NCBI RefSeq assembly: GCF_900176005.1
Contig: NZ_LT838272.1
Span: 3,187,501 to 3,251,500 of the forward strand
Direction of reading: 5' to 3'
Source of the DNA: Thermanaeromonas toyohensis ToBE
GTDB lineage: Bacteria; Bacillota; DSM-521; Neomoorellales; Neomoorellaceae
Length of the DNA: 64,000 nucleotides
Position numbers and translations under genes: made by a program. The notes beneath the pieces are model-generated. The model saw nothing but the letters and a program-made list of their open reading frames with translations. It was not told where the DNA came from and ran no database searches. Below are positions 34,576 to 42,770 of the stretch, piece by piece; the first letter of the stretch is position 1, and every line of letters starts with the position of its first letter.

Positions 34576-36243
34576 ATGCGCCCATGGGAACATAAAAGAG
34601 CAACCGAGATCTCAGAATATGTTATAGTTACACATATTAGCTCTCTTTTAATCTTCCTAATGATTATTTTTAGTTTTTATAACCTACCCTTAGGCTCAGG
34701 CTTACCGGTGGCACTAGTATTCGCATTTGTCATTTCTGCCTTGGGAATAACAGTATATACCGCCCGCAAGATATTGCCCAAAATCCTACCCTTAGGGCCA
34801 TCTAGATTAGATGAAATACTCCTTCTTCTGGTGGTCTTCCCGCTGACCTTCATTTTCTTATGGGTTAGCCATAACTTTTATGGCGCCAAGGTCCTCATCC
34901 TGGTCCCCGCTATAATCGCTGCCACCGCCTTTGGTAAGGCTATGGGGACCATCGGAGCCATCCTAGCCTCGGGATTGCTTTTCTTTCTGGATTACAGGCT
35001 CTACCTTCACTTTCCTCCGGAAGTGTTTCAAACCGATGTTATTGTGAGCTCTGTGATAATCTTGCTCTCCTGGCTTATGGGAGGATTGATGGAGGTAGAA
35101 CGCCGGGCTCAAAAAGAATTGTTGCAGCTCGCCGATTACGACCAGCTCACCGGGCTTTATAACCACCGTTGCCTCCAAGAAAAGCTGGCCTTATCCTTAA
35201 AGGAAGCAGCGGAAAAAGGCCAGCCCCTTACGGTAGTGCTCCTCGACATAGATCAGTTTAAATACTATAACGCTGTCTATGGATACCAGAAGGGAGACGA
35301 AATTTTAGCTGCCATTGGTAAATTGCTCCTAGAGGAGCTACTCTCCCCTTTTTACGCGGCCCGTTATGCCAACGACGAGTTCGCCCTGGTCTTCCCTGGT
35401 AAGGAAAAAGAAAGGGCTTTAAAAATGCCCACAGAATTAAAAGAAAAGATCGCCCAGGCAGCTACTTTGTGCTTACTAGAAAGCCATCTGGAGCCCCCTT
35501 CCAAGCCTTTCGCTTTAACCATGGGTTCCGCCAGTTTCCCCGATGATGCCGACACAGCTTTACCCCTTATCCGGGCTGCCGAAAACGATCTGTTCAGGGC
35601 CAAATCTAGCCAAGGTAAGGCTCGCCTTTACCAGTCCATTTTAAGCGAGATCTGCGCCTTAAAAATTAAGGAAGCCTTCCCTACCTTGCAAACCTTAGTA
35701 GCCCTTATTAATACTAAGGACAGATATACCTACGGCCACTCGGAAAGGGTCATGTCTTATGCCCTGGCCCTCGCCGAAAAGTTAAATCTTCCCGAAGAAG
35801 ATAAAGATGCTCTACGTTATGGCTCCTACCTTCACGACCTAGGAAAGATTGAAATCGAAAGCAATCTCCTTAATAAAAATGGACCCTTAAATGACAAAGA
35901 ATGGGAGATTATGAAAACCCATCCTATATGGGGAAGTGAACTGGTTAAACCTTTAATATTTTTCCAAAAAATAGCACTTATACTTCGCTATCATCACGAA
36001 AACTATGATGGCTCCGGCTACCCGGACGGCCTAAAGGGAAAAGAAATTCCGTTATTGGCCCGCATCGTACGGCTAGCTGATAGCTTCGATGCTATGACCA
36101 CTGATCGCCCTTACCGGAAAGGCCTTACCTTTGAACAAGCAAGTGAAGAGTTAAAACGACACGCTGGGGTATTCTACGACCCCGAGCTAGTGAAACCCTT
36201 CCTAGAAGCTGTAAAAGAAATTTACCAGGCTGAAAAAAGTTAA
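34576..36243 (+). CDS. membrane GGDEF / HD-GYP signalling protein
   Basis: 555 residues, ATG after GGAGGAG. An N-terminal part of about 170 residues has several membrane segments. The GGDEF-type domain runs from about 185 to 345, but the active-site motif reads YANDEF (near 265), so cyclase activity is doubtful. The HD-GYP domain (about 370-550) is intact: HSERVMSYALALAE, the HD of SYLHDLGKIE (His420-Asp421) and HHENYDGSGYPDG (near 472). It would break down cyclic di-GMP and may bind GTP in the degenerate domain. It follows the agrBD genes, suggesting a link between peptide signal and c-di-GMP. Confidence 0.85.
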   Translation: MRPWEHKRATEISEYVIVTHISSLLIFLMIIFSFYNLPLGSGLPVALVFAFVISALGITVYTARKILPKILPLGPSRLDEILLLLVVFPLTFIFLWVSHNFYGAKVLILVPAIIAATAFGKAMGTIGAILASGLLFFLDYRLYLHFPPEVFQTDVIVSSVIILLSWLMGGLMEVERRAQKELLQLADYDQLTGLYNHRCLQEKLALSLKEAAEKGQPLTVVLLDIDQFKYYNAVYGYQKGDEILAAIGKLLLEELLSPFYAARYANDEFALVFPGKEKERALKMPTELKEKIAQAATLCLLESHLEPPSKPFALTMGSASFPDDADTALPLIRAAENDLFRAKSSQGKARLYQSILSEICALKIKEAFPTLQTLVALINTKDRYTYGHSERVMSYALALAEKLNLPEEDKDALRYGSYLHDLGKIEIESNLLNKNGPLNDKEWEIMKTHPIWGSELVKPLIFFQKIALILRYHHENYDGSGYPDGLKGKEIPLLARIVRLADSFDAMTTDRPYRKGLTFEQASEELKRHAGVFYDPELVKPFLEAVKEIYQAEKS

Positions 36244-36301
36244 AAGGTCCGCTTTCTCTCCACTTCTACTCCGCTATAGGCTTCCCTAGCAAGATATTTC
36301 C

Positions 36302-37111
36302 TTAGCTTCGAAGTTCTCGTATCCTTACCCCATAAGCGAGCTCTTCCCCTTCCAAATTGTACAACATATCCCACAAGGCCTCTTGAAAGCTCCCCGGGCC
36401 TTGAGCAATTTTCCCCGCCTTCTCCGCTGCCAAGCCATAGTAGGCCAGGGCCGCAGCGCTAGCCACCACCCCGTCAGGTTCTACTGCTCGGAAAGCCGCA
36501 ATAACAGTAGTAGCCGAACACCCGGTACCCGTAACCCTGCTCAACATTTGATGACCATTATCCACAGCCAGGAGGCGCTGGCCATCGCTTATGTAGTCTG
36601 TCGCCCCTGTTACAACTACTACTGTATTTAGCTTTTGCGCTACCTTAGGGGCCATCTCCGCCGGTTCAAGGGAAACCTCAGTAGCATCTACTCCTCTAGT
36701 ACGGCCACCCAAGCCGCCTACAGAGGCTATCTCTGAAGAGTTACCCCTTAAAATATCTATACGCAGTTCTTGTACTATTTCTCGAGCGATCTCTGTCCGG
36801 TAGGGTGTGGCGCCTGCCCCTACAGGATCAAAAATTACAGGTATACCGGCTTTATTGGCTGTCTTACCGGCTAAGAGCATGGCCTCCACCAACACATCAT
36901 CAGGAGTACCCATATTTAAGACTAGCGCCTGGGCCAAACCCACCATGTCCGCCACTTCCTTTAAGGAGTAGGCCATAACCGGTGCGGCCCCCATTGCCAA
37001 GGTAATGTTAGCTGTCAAGTTAGTGACCACTACATTTGTAATGTGATGGATTAAAGGGCGCTCCTCCTTAACCTTCTGTCTAATAGAAGCTACTCGTTTT
37101 CCCCAGTCCAT
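36302..37111 (-). CDS. thiM: hydroxyethylthiazole kinase
   Basis: 269 residues from ATG at 37111, after AAGGAGACTTTA; the frame stays open 12 codons upstream. It phosphorylates the thiazole alcohol for thiamine salvage. Family motifs: PLIHHITNVVVTNLTANITLA, GAAPVMAY, VFDPVGAGATPYR, RGNSSEIASVGG and TGTGCSATTVIAAF with the catalytic Cys. It stands alone; no thiE or thiD is nearby, and no TPP riboswitch was recognised in the 85 bp upstream. Confidence 0.93.
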   Translation of the reverse strand: MDWGKRVASIRQKVKEERPLIHHITNVVVTNLTANITLAMGAAPVMAYSLKEVADMVGLAQALVLNMGTPDDVLVEAMLLAGKTANKAGIPVIFDPVGAGATPYRTEIAREIVQELRIDILRGNSSEIASVGGLGGRTRGVDATEVSLEPAEMAPKVAQKLNTVVVVTGATDYISDGQRLLAVDNGHQMLSRVTGTGCSATTVIAAFRAVEPDGVVASAAALAYYGLAAEKAGKIAQGPGSFQEALWDMLYNLEGEELAYGVRIRELRS

Positions 37112-37196
37112 TAAAGTCTCCTTCCTTAATTTATTAATATTTTCCAAGGGTGCTAGAGAGCGCAGGTTAGACCCACTTAAGCTAGCTATTTAGCTT

Positions 37197-38420
37197 CTAC
37201 TGCAGGGCACGGTAGGCATTAACCCTTCCTACCGGGGTGTCAAACCCTGTAGTAGGATCTACAGCCCTTTCTATCCGCCACCTCACTTCTCCATTTTTCA
37301 AGTAGGGATACCGGGCCCATACTAGGGCTGCTGTACCAGCTACATGGGGGCTAGCCATGGAAGTTCCTGATAAATAGTCATACCCTAAGGCTATCCCATA
37401 CTGGTGAATGTAATTATCATGGTTAGGGGTAGTGGAGAAAATATCCACACCCGGGGCAGCAATGTCTACCCAAGACCCATAGTTAGAGAAGAAGGCCCGG
37501 GTATCCTCTTGGTCCGTAGCCGCTACAGCCATACACTTGGGATAGGCTGCCGGGTAGAAGGGGGAAGAAGTATTATCATTGCCTGCTGCGGCTACTATTA
37601 TAACCCCCTTGCTCCAGGCAAAATCCACAGCTCTCTCTAGGACTTTAGAAGGACGGGTGCCTCCTAGGCTTAAATTGATCACTTTGGCTCCGTTTTCTGC
37701 GGCCCAAAGGATACCCCGGGCCACCCAACTGTAAAAACCTTGTCCTTCGTCACCCAAAACTTTAACGTTAAAGAGAACAGTGCGATATCCTAGCCCAGCT
37801 ACCCCTAGTGCATTATTGGTAACCGCTGAAGCTATGCCAGCCACATGGGTACCATGGCCGAATCTATCATCAACAGTACGGCTATTGCTAAAATTAACAT
37901 TGGCAACCACCTGGCCAGCCAGGTCCTCATGGTCTTGGTCAATACCAGTGTCTAGGATAGCTATGGCTACTCCTTTGTCTCCAGTGCTCAGGTCCCAAGC
38001 TTCCGGGCCCTGGATCTGTGTCATACCCCATTGTTTCGCGAAGTAGGGATCATTAGGTATAAAAACAGCCCTGGCTATATAATCAGGTTCCGCAAACTCA
38101 ACATGTGGGTTGCGGCTATAACTGGCTGCCTTCTCTGCTGCCTGGCCTTGAGGTACTTCTACTACTTGTACCCCCAATTCAGGGATAAATTCAACTACCC
38201 GCCCACCATTCTCCCTATGTACCTTGTCTATTTGGTCCTGGGGTACATTAGAAAAGAATTTAACCAGAACTCGGTCCCCAAAGGAAGCTTGATTTGGAGG
38301 CCTAGGCGGAAGGAAAGGTCGGGGAGCCGCCATGCCTTTAAAGGAGGGCCCCAGCCAATACAAGAACAAAAATATAATAACGCCTGCTCCCGTAAGTATT
38401 CTAATTAAACTTTTCTGCAT
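37197..38420 (-). CDS. secreted subtilisin-like serine protease (S8)
   Basis: 407 residues, ATG after AAAGGAGTAGACAAAA. An N-terminal membrane segment (about 7-30) acts as signal or anchor. A propeptide-like I9 region follows (VLVKFFSNVPQDQIDKVH, then VQVVEVPQGQAAEKAA). The catalytic triad is seen: Asp in AILDTGIDQDHEDL, His in FGHGTHVAGIAS, Ser in LSGTSMASPHVAGTAALVWA, with oxyanion Asn in AAGNDNTS. Probably an extracellular or cell-surface protease of a thermophile. Confidence 0.92.
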   Translation of the reverse strand: MQKSLIRILTGAGVIIFLFLYWLGPSFKGMAAPRPFLPPRPPNQASFGDRVLVKFFSNVPQDQIDKVHRENGGRVVEFIPELGVQVVEVPQGQAAEKAASYSRNPHVEFAEPDYIARAVFIPNDPYFAKQWGMTQIQGPEAWDLSTGDKGVAIAILDTGIDQDHEDLAGQVVANVNFSNSRTVDDRFGHGTHVAGIASAVTNNALGVAGLGYRTVLFNVKVLGDEGQGFYSWVARGILWAAENGAKVINLSLGGTRPSKVLERAVDFAWSKGVIIVAAAGNDNTSSPFYPAAYPKCMAVAATDQEDTRAFFSNYGSWVDIAAPGVDIFSTTPNHDNYIHQYGIALGYDYLSGTSMASPHVAGTAALVWARYPYLKNGEVRWRIERAVDPTTGFDTPVGRVNAYRALQ

Positions 38421-38609
38421 TTTTGTCTACTCCTTTCTAGCAGAAGTCTACTTAAAATCTTATTCTCCCGGCCCCTTCAAGACCCTTAAGCATTATTCAA
38501 GGTTAAAGCTTTAAATCCATGGCTTAACCTTCCAAGGATAATTTTAACATATCTTTTTAAACCTTTTAAGCCCCCGCCAGTTTTCAAACTTACCCGAAGG
38601 GTTTTTAAA

Positions 38610-38634
38610 AAACATAAGGGTAACCCTAAGGTTT
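38610..38634 (-). terminator. possible terminator of the deacetylase gene
   Basis: AAACATAAGGG and CCCTAAGGTTT pair with two mismatches around a 3-base loop, starting inside the stop codon region. The minus strand continues with TTTTTT. Confidence 0.45.
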
Positions 38635-39645
38635 ACGTCCTTCGGCAGTGCGGGTATTTTCGGTTACCCCCGCCACCCGCCTGAGGAGGAGATCCAGCTC
38701 AGCAGCAGTAACTCTAGGCGAGCCTACATTAATGCGTGGTAAATTTAAGGGATTACTATGGCGTGTAATTACTCCATACTGGGTGGTAAATATAAGCTTA
38801 AAACCCAGACGGGCTGCTATATCCCGGGCTTTACTGCTAGCCCGCCCGTAAGGCCAGGCCAAGGCATAAATTGTATGGCCTAGGTTATTCTCTAACTCCT
38901 GTTTGGCTTTTGTAAGATCTTGCAAAACCCGTTTCTCAAAGTCTTGGTCTGTCTCCCCCGCCAAAGGTCCCTCTAAAAAGGGACGCAGCACCCCATCCCT
39001 TCCCCGGCCAAAATGGTGTTGATTGTAAGTATGGGAATGGATGGCTATCCCTTGGCCTTCCATTTCCCTAGCTTCCAACCAACCAAAATGGTGTAAGTTG
39101 TTTATGGTCTTTCCCATATAAGCTCCTATCACAAAGACTACTGCCGGCATCTTACGATACCTTAGTTCAGGAAAAGCTACTTCGTAAACGCTACTGTAAC
39201 CATCATCTATCGTTATAAGTACAGCGTTAGGGGGAAGGGGACGGCCTTCAAAAAAATTTAGTAAGTCCTCGAGTGTAATAACCCGATAACCTTTACTAGC
39301 CAAAAGCTCCAAATGGCTCACTAAACGCTCACGGGAAATGGTAACATCGCTCTCTGGGGAAGCAAAGTGATGATATATTAAGGCCACCACCTTATCCCTG
39401 TACAATATCGGACCTTCGGGGGTAGCTGGCCCTTGTCCATTAGTTTTCCCAGCCCTAGGAACTTCAGCAGGAATAATATTTTCAGGAACATTAGACGTTA
39501 CTAAAGTAGAGGATACCAGATGGCTTCGGTACTCGGCCTTCGCGCGATTAACTTTGGAGTAACGAGCGGCTACGGCCCGATATTGGATGGCCAAAAGGAG
39601 AAAGGCTATAACACAAAATATTATGGCAGGATAGAATTTTTTCAT
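38626..39645 (-). CDS. membrane-anchored polysaccharide deacetylase (NodB family)
   Basis: 339 residues. One N-terminal membrane segment (IIFCVIAFLLLAIQY) suggests an outer-surface enzyme. The NodB motifs: LITIDDGYSSVYEVAFPEL (catalytic and metal Asp), IAIHSHTYNQHHF (metal His pair), and AWPYGRASSKARDIAARLG. It would remove acetyl groups from peptidoglycan or another polymer. It has its own promoter 100 bp upstream. Confidence 0.9.
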   Translation of the reverse strand: MKKFYPAIIFCVIAFLLLAIQYRAVAARYSKVNRAKAEYRSHLVSSTLVTSNVPENIIPAEVPRAGKTNGQGPATPEGPILYRDKVVALIYHHFASPESDVTISRERLVSHLELLASKGYRVITLEDLLNFFEGRPLPPNAVLITIDDGYSSVYEVAFPELRYRKMPAVVFVIGAYMGKTINNLHHFGWLEAREMEGQGIAIHSHTYNQHHFGRGRDGVLRPFLEGPLAGETDQDFEKRVLQDLTKAKQELENNLGHTIYALAWPYGRASSKARDIAARLGFKLIFTTQYGVITRHSNPLNLPRINVGSPRVTAAELDLLLRRVAGVTENTRTAEGRKP

Positions 39646-39746
39646 AGACTTTCTCTTTCTCCTTATGAATTCAATTTTTTCTCAAGCGGACCGCATCGTA
39701 GACTTAGGGTAAAAAAAGAAAGGCCCTAATGTAGACTGTTGGCTAT

Positions 39747-39775
39747 ATTCTACCACGTTCTTAAAAAAGAGCCAA
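39747..39775 (-). promoter_or_regulatory. sigma-A promoter of the polysaccharide deacetylase
   Basis: -35 TTGGCT (39770-39775), 17-bp spacer, -10 TAGAAT (39747-39752) on the minus strand. This lies in the 331-bp gap between divergent genes. The remaining gap shows no gene; a small inverted repeat TTAGGG/CCCTAA lies at 39706-39730. Confidence 0.6.
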
Positions 39776-39983
39776 GATACAAAAAGCCCGGGTTATCCCT
39801 AAGTTCTGTTTTAAGCACCTGCCTGTTAAAACAAATTTCAAGCTTAAAAACGGTCAAGCTTTACGGCCCCGGAGATAAGGACTAAAAAACTATAGTTTGG
39901 ATGCTGGAAATAAGAAGGAACTGCAGATTCCGTTAGCGAAATAACATTAAAGTAGACCTGGAAATAGCGAAAGGGGGATGGAG

Positions 39984-40727
39984 ATGGGAGATGCTATCTT
40001 CGTACAAAAATCAGGGTTATTAGGGGTAGGAATAGTAGCTAGATGCGGTGTTTTAACCCCTAATCAGCTTTCCGGGCTTGCACGGTTGGCCCAGGAGCTA
40101 GATTGTAAAGCCTGTAAACTCACTACCCGACAGACCTTAATTTTCCTCCTACCAGAAGATAAGCTCGAGGCATTAAGAGCGGGAGTAGAAGCTTTAGGGC
40201 TCCGGATAGGCGTATTCGGGGAGATCGTCCGCAATGTAAAAGCCTGTGCAGGAAGCAGTGAATTATGCCAGCGGTCACTGGCGGATGTGTATGAACTAGC
40301 AGGAAGACTACAAGATAGATTTATGAACCGGCCAGTGCCTAATGATTTTAAGATCTCCGTGGCTGGTTGCCACCGGGGTTGTACGGAACCCTTCTGTGCC
40401 GACTATGGGGTGGTTGCTACTGGGGAAGACCGTTATAACGTATATTTAGGGGGGCGCGGGGCGAGCAAGAAGCCTGTACATGCCGCCCTGCTAGCAGAAG
40501 GTATAAACTCCGAAGGAGTTATTGCCCTCTTAGATTACATATTGGAACGGTATACCGCTTTGGCCCAGCCTAAGGAAAGGTTATGCCATACCATAAGCCG
40601 GGTAGGCTGGGAAGCCTTCCAGCCTCCAGAGGAATTATTAAGGAAGTTCCGCCAGGAAGAAGAAAGGGATTTCCTCAATTTCTTGGCTCAAGTATCCATG
40701 GGGGAGAAGATAAACAATGTCGGCTAG
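39984..40727 (+). CDS. small nitrite/sulfite reductase-like siroheme/[4Fe-4S] protein
   Basis: 247 residues. I start at the second ATG (39984), 6 bases after AAAGGGGG; the first ATG abuts that site. It has one half-domain plus the cofactor domain: TTRQTLIFLLPEDKLEALRAG, then the cluster pattern Cys-x5-Cys (KACAGSSELCQRS) and Cys-x3-Cys (AGCHRGCTEPFC). Four cysteines fit a [4Fe-4S]-siroheme centre. Full-length dissimilatory or assimilatory reductases are twice this size; low-molecular-weight forms are known in anaerobes. Overlaps a cysteine-rich gene. Substrate unknown (sulfite or nitrite). Confidence 0.8.
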   Translation: MGDAIFVQKSGLLGVGIVARCGVLTPNQLSGLARLAQELDCKACKLTTRQTLIFLLPEDKLEALRAGVEALGLRIGVFGEIVRNVKACAGSSELCQRSLADVYELAGRLQDRFMNRPVPNDFKISVAGCHRGCTEPFCADYGVVATGEDRYNVYLGGRGASKKPVHAALLAEGINSEGVIALLDYILERYTALAQPKERLCHTISRVGWEAFQPPEELLRKFRQEEERDFLNFLAQVSMGEKINNVG

Positions 40728-41175
40728 GGATATAAATGCATCCATCTTACGCCAGGCTGTGGATAAATGCTGTAAGACAATCGAGGAGTGCGGTACCTGT
40801 GAAAAAGCTACCTGCCTCATCGGTTTTGCCCAAACTGTCTTAGATTATGCCCGGACTAAAAATACTACCCGTGTGCCCCAAGGCCACAAATTCATCCCAG
40901 AAAACGATCTTCGGGTTTACTATGAGGATGAACTCCTAGAGGCCATAAGCGAAGTTCTCCTCCAATGCCAGAGCTGCCAGGATAACCATGAGGAAGATTG
41001 TGTAATAAATATAGCCCGCCGGTGCTTGGAAAGAGCCCTTTTAGGTGAATATGTAGATTTTAGCGGGAGTATTACCGCCTACCTCGTTAGAATAGCTAAG
41101 TTATACCCAGGGATAGGGCAAAAGCTAATAAACCTTTACCAGGAAAAGAAAAAGGCTCCTACCACCTTAAAATAA
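40717..41175 (+). CDS. cysteine-rich protein paired with the sulfite-reductase-like gene
   Basis: 152 residues with nine cysteines in two clusters: C18, C19, C25, C28, C33 and C84, C87, C95, C103. The rest is largely helical (LVRIAKLYPGIGQKLINLYQE). The 11-bp overlap with the upstream gene indicates coupled translation. I do not recognise a family. Metal or iron-sulfur binding, and electron delivery to the siroheme protein, are plausible but not shown. It ends before a structured 3' region. Confidence 0.6.
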   Translation: MSARDINASILRQAVDKCCKTIEECGTCEKATCLIGFAQTVLDYARTKNTTRVPQGHKFIPENDLRVYYEDELLEAISEVLLQCQSCQDNHEEDCVINIARRCLERALLGEYVDFSGSITAYLVRIAKLYPGIGQKLINLYQEKKKAPTTLK

Positions 41176-41259
41176 GTAAGTTAGTTAACTTTCCAGGGGC
41201 AGGCTGGTAACCGGTTGCTGGGAGATGGCTACTTGGGCGAAAGAAGTAACCCTTAGAGC

Positions 41260-41305
41260 TTGTAGAGGCTTAAGGGGTAAGTTATAAGCCTAAAAGAGTC
41301 TACAA
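41260..41305 (+). other. nested inverted repeat after the cysteine-rich gene
   Basis: Outer pair TTGTAGA (41260-41266) / TCTACAA (41299-41305) and inner pair GGCTTA (41267-41272) / TAAGCC (41285-41290). T-rich sequence follows at 41321-41339. It may act as a terminator between convergent genes. The 220-bp gap up to dnaB has no gene. Confidence 0.4.
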
Positions 41306-41395
41306 ACTAAAAGGGCTTACTTTATTTTTACTTTATTTATAGAGATAATTATTGTGGAAGCACAAATTATAAGGATAAAAGAAGGTAAGAGAGAA

Positions 41396-42730
41396 TTAAC
41401 TGGCCGGCTCAGGAGCTAAGTCCACGAATTTAGTAAACTCAGGCAAAAAGGCCATCTCCACCGTACCGACAGGCCCATTTCTATGTTTAGCCACTATTAC
41501 TTCAGCAATCCCTTTTTTATCGGTATCGGGATCGTAATACTGGGGACGGTAAAGGAAAATAATTACATCGGCATCAGCCTCAATAGCCCCGCTTTCCAGG
41601 AGGTCAGCCATAACCGGCCGCTTATCCTGCCTTTGTTCTACTCCTCGGTTAAGCTGGGAGAGGACCAAAACAGGTACGTTTAGCTCTCTAGCTAAGGCTT
41701 TGAGGGCGCGTGAGATTAAGGCTATCTCCTGCTGGCGGTTGTCCACACGCCGGTGGGCCTGCATAAGCTGGAGGTAGTCGATGACCACTAGCCCTAGACC
41801 GCATTCAGCTTGTAACCGGCGAGCTTTAGCTCTTACTTCCATGACAGTTATGGCTGGGGTATCATCTATGTAGATAGGAGCCTCAGCTAAGAGGCTAGCC
41901 GCACTAACTAGCCGGGCCCAATCATCTTCTTTAAGAAATCCTGTGCGCAGCCGGTGTTGTTCTACCATGGCTTCGGCCGCCAGCATCCGTTGAACCACTT
42001 GGTCCCGGGACATTTCGAGGCTGAAGATAGCCACTGGTACTTTCCTTTTTAAGGCCACATTTTGGGCTATATTTAAACAAAAGGAAGTTTTACCCATACC
42101 AGGCCGGGCAGCACATATTATGAGGTCTGAAGGTTGGAGGCCAGAAAGAAGCCGGTCTAAGTCGTGGAAAGTAGGCAGGCCTGTAACTTCTCCCTTGTGG
42201 GTGGCTACCCGCTCCAGTTGCTGAAAAGTGTTTACCAGAACTTCCCTTATGCTCACAAAACCCTCCCGGTAACGGCCCCCTGCTACTTGTAAAATGAGCC
42301 TCTCCGCCTCATCTATTATTTCCGCCACATCGCCATCCTCATCATAGGCCCTTTCCGCTACCCTATGCGCAACCTGGATGAGCTGGCGCAGGGCAGCCTT
42401 CTGGGCCACAATACGGGCATAATAACCCGCATTGGCCACACTGGGAACTACTGTAGTCAAGGTAGTGAGGTAAGAAGCTCCCCCTACAGCCTCTAGCTCA
42501 CCCCGGCGTCGCAGCTCTTCTGTAACCATAAGGAGATCTATAGCTTCCCCCCGGGCCTCCAGGTCCAAAATAGCGCGGTAGATGAGCCGGTGGGCCTCAC
42601 GATAGAAATCTTCCACCCGCAAGATTTCAGCGACCTGTAAAAAGGCATCCCGGTCTAATAATATAGCCCCTAGAACGGATTGTTCAGCCTCCAGGCTATG
42701 GGGCGGCAGCCTCTCTAAAAGTTCCTTCAA
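41396..42730 (-). CDS. dnaB: replicative DNA helicase
   Basis: 444 residues, TTG after AGGGGTGA. The hexameric helicase at the replication fork. The N-terminal domain (LPPHSLEAEQSVLGAILLD) binds primase. The RecA-like part has Walker A AARPGMGKTSFCLNIA, LVVIDYLQLM, LSQLNRGVEQRQDKRP and DADVIIFLYRP. It follows the LonC gene, typical of the rpsF-ssb-rpsR-rplI-dnaB neighbourhood of Firmicutes. Confidence 0.97.
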   Translation of the reverse strand: MKELLERLPPHSLEAEQSVLGAILLDRDAFLQVAEILRVEDFYREAHRLIYRAILDLEARGEAIDLLMVTEELRRRGELEAVGGASYLTTLTTVVPSVANAGYYARIVAQKAALRQLIQVAHRVAERAYDEDGDVAEIIDEAERLILQVAGGRYREGFVSIREVLVNTFQQLERVATHKGEVTGLPTFHDLDRLLSGLQPSDLIICAARPGMGKTSFCLNIAQNVALKRKVPVAIFSLEMSRDQVVQRMLAAEAMVEQHRLRTGFLKEDDWARLVSAASLLAEAPIYIDDTPAITVMEVRAKARRLQAECGLGLVVIDYLQLMQAHRRVDNRQQEIALISRALKALARELNVPVLVLSQLNRGVEQRQDKRPVMADLLESGAIEADADVIIFLYRPQYYDPDTDKKGIAEVIVAKHRNGPVGTVEMAFLPEFTKFVDLAPEPAS

Positions 42731-42770
42731 TCAGCTTCACCCCTTTTTACTTTTGGGGTAGCAGCAAAAA

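Noticed and set aside
36302-37200. TPP riboswitch for thiM
   Set aside because: Only 85 bp lie upstream of thiM and no CUGAGA-type element is seen.
39646-39977. tRNA or small RNA gene in the gap upstream of the sulfite-reductase-like gene
   Set aside because: No cloverleaf or T-loop sequence was found; only a promoter and a small inverted repeat are visible.
41176-41259. Riboswitch in the gap after the cysteine-rich gene
   Set aside because: A hairpin GGCTACTT/AAGTAACC is present, but the gap lies between convergent genes and so cannot be a leader.
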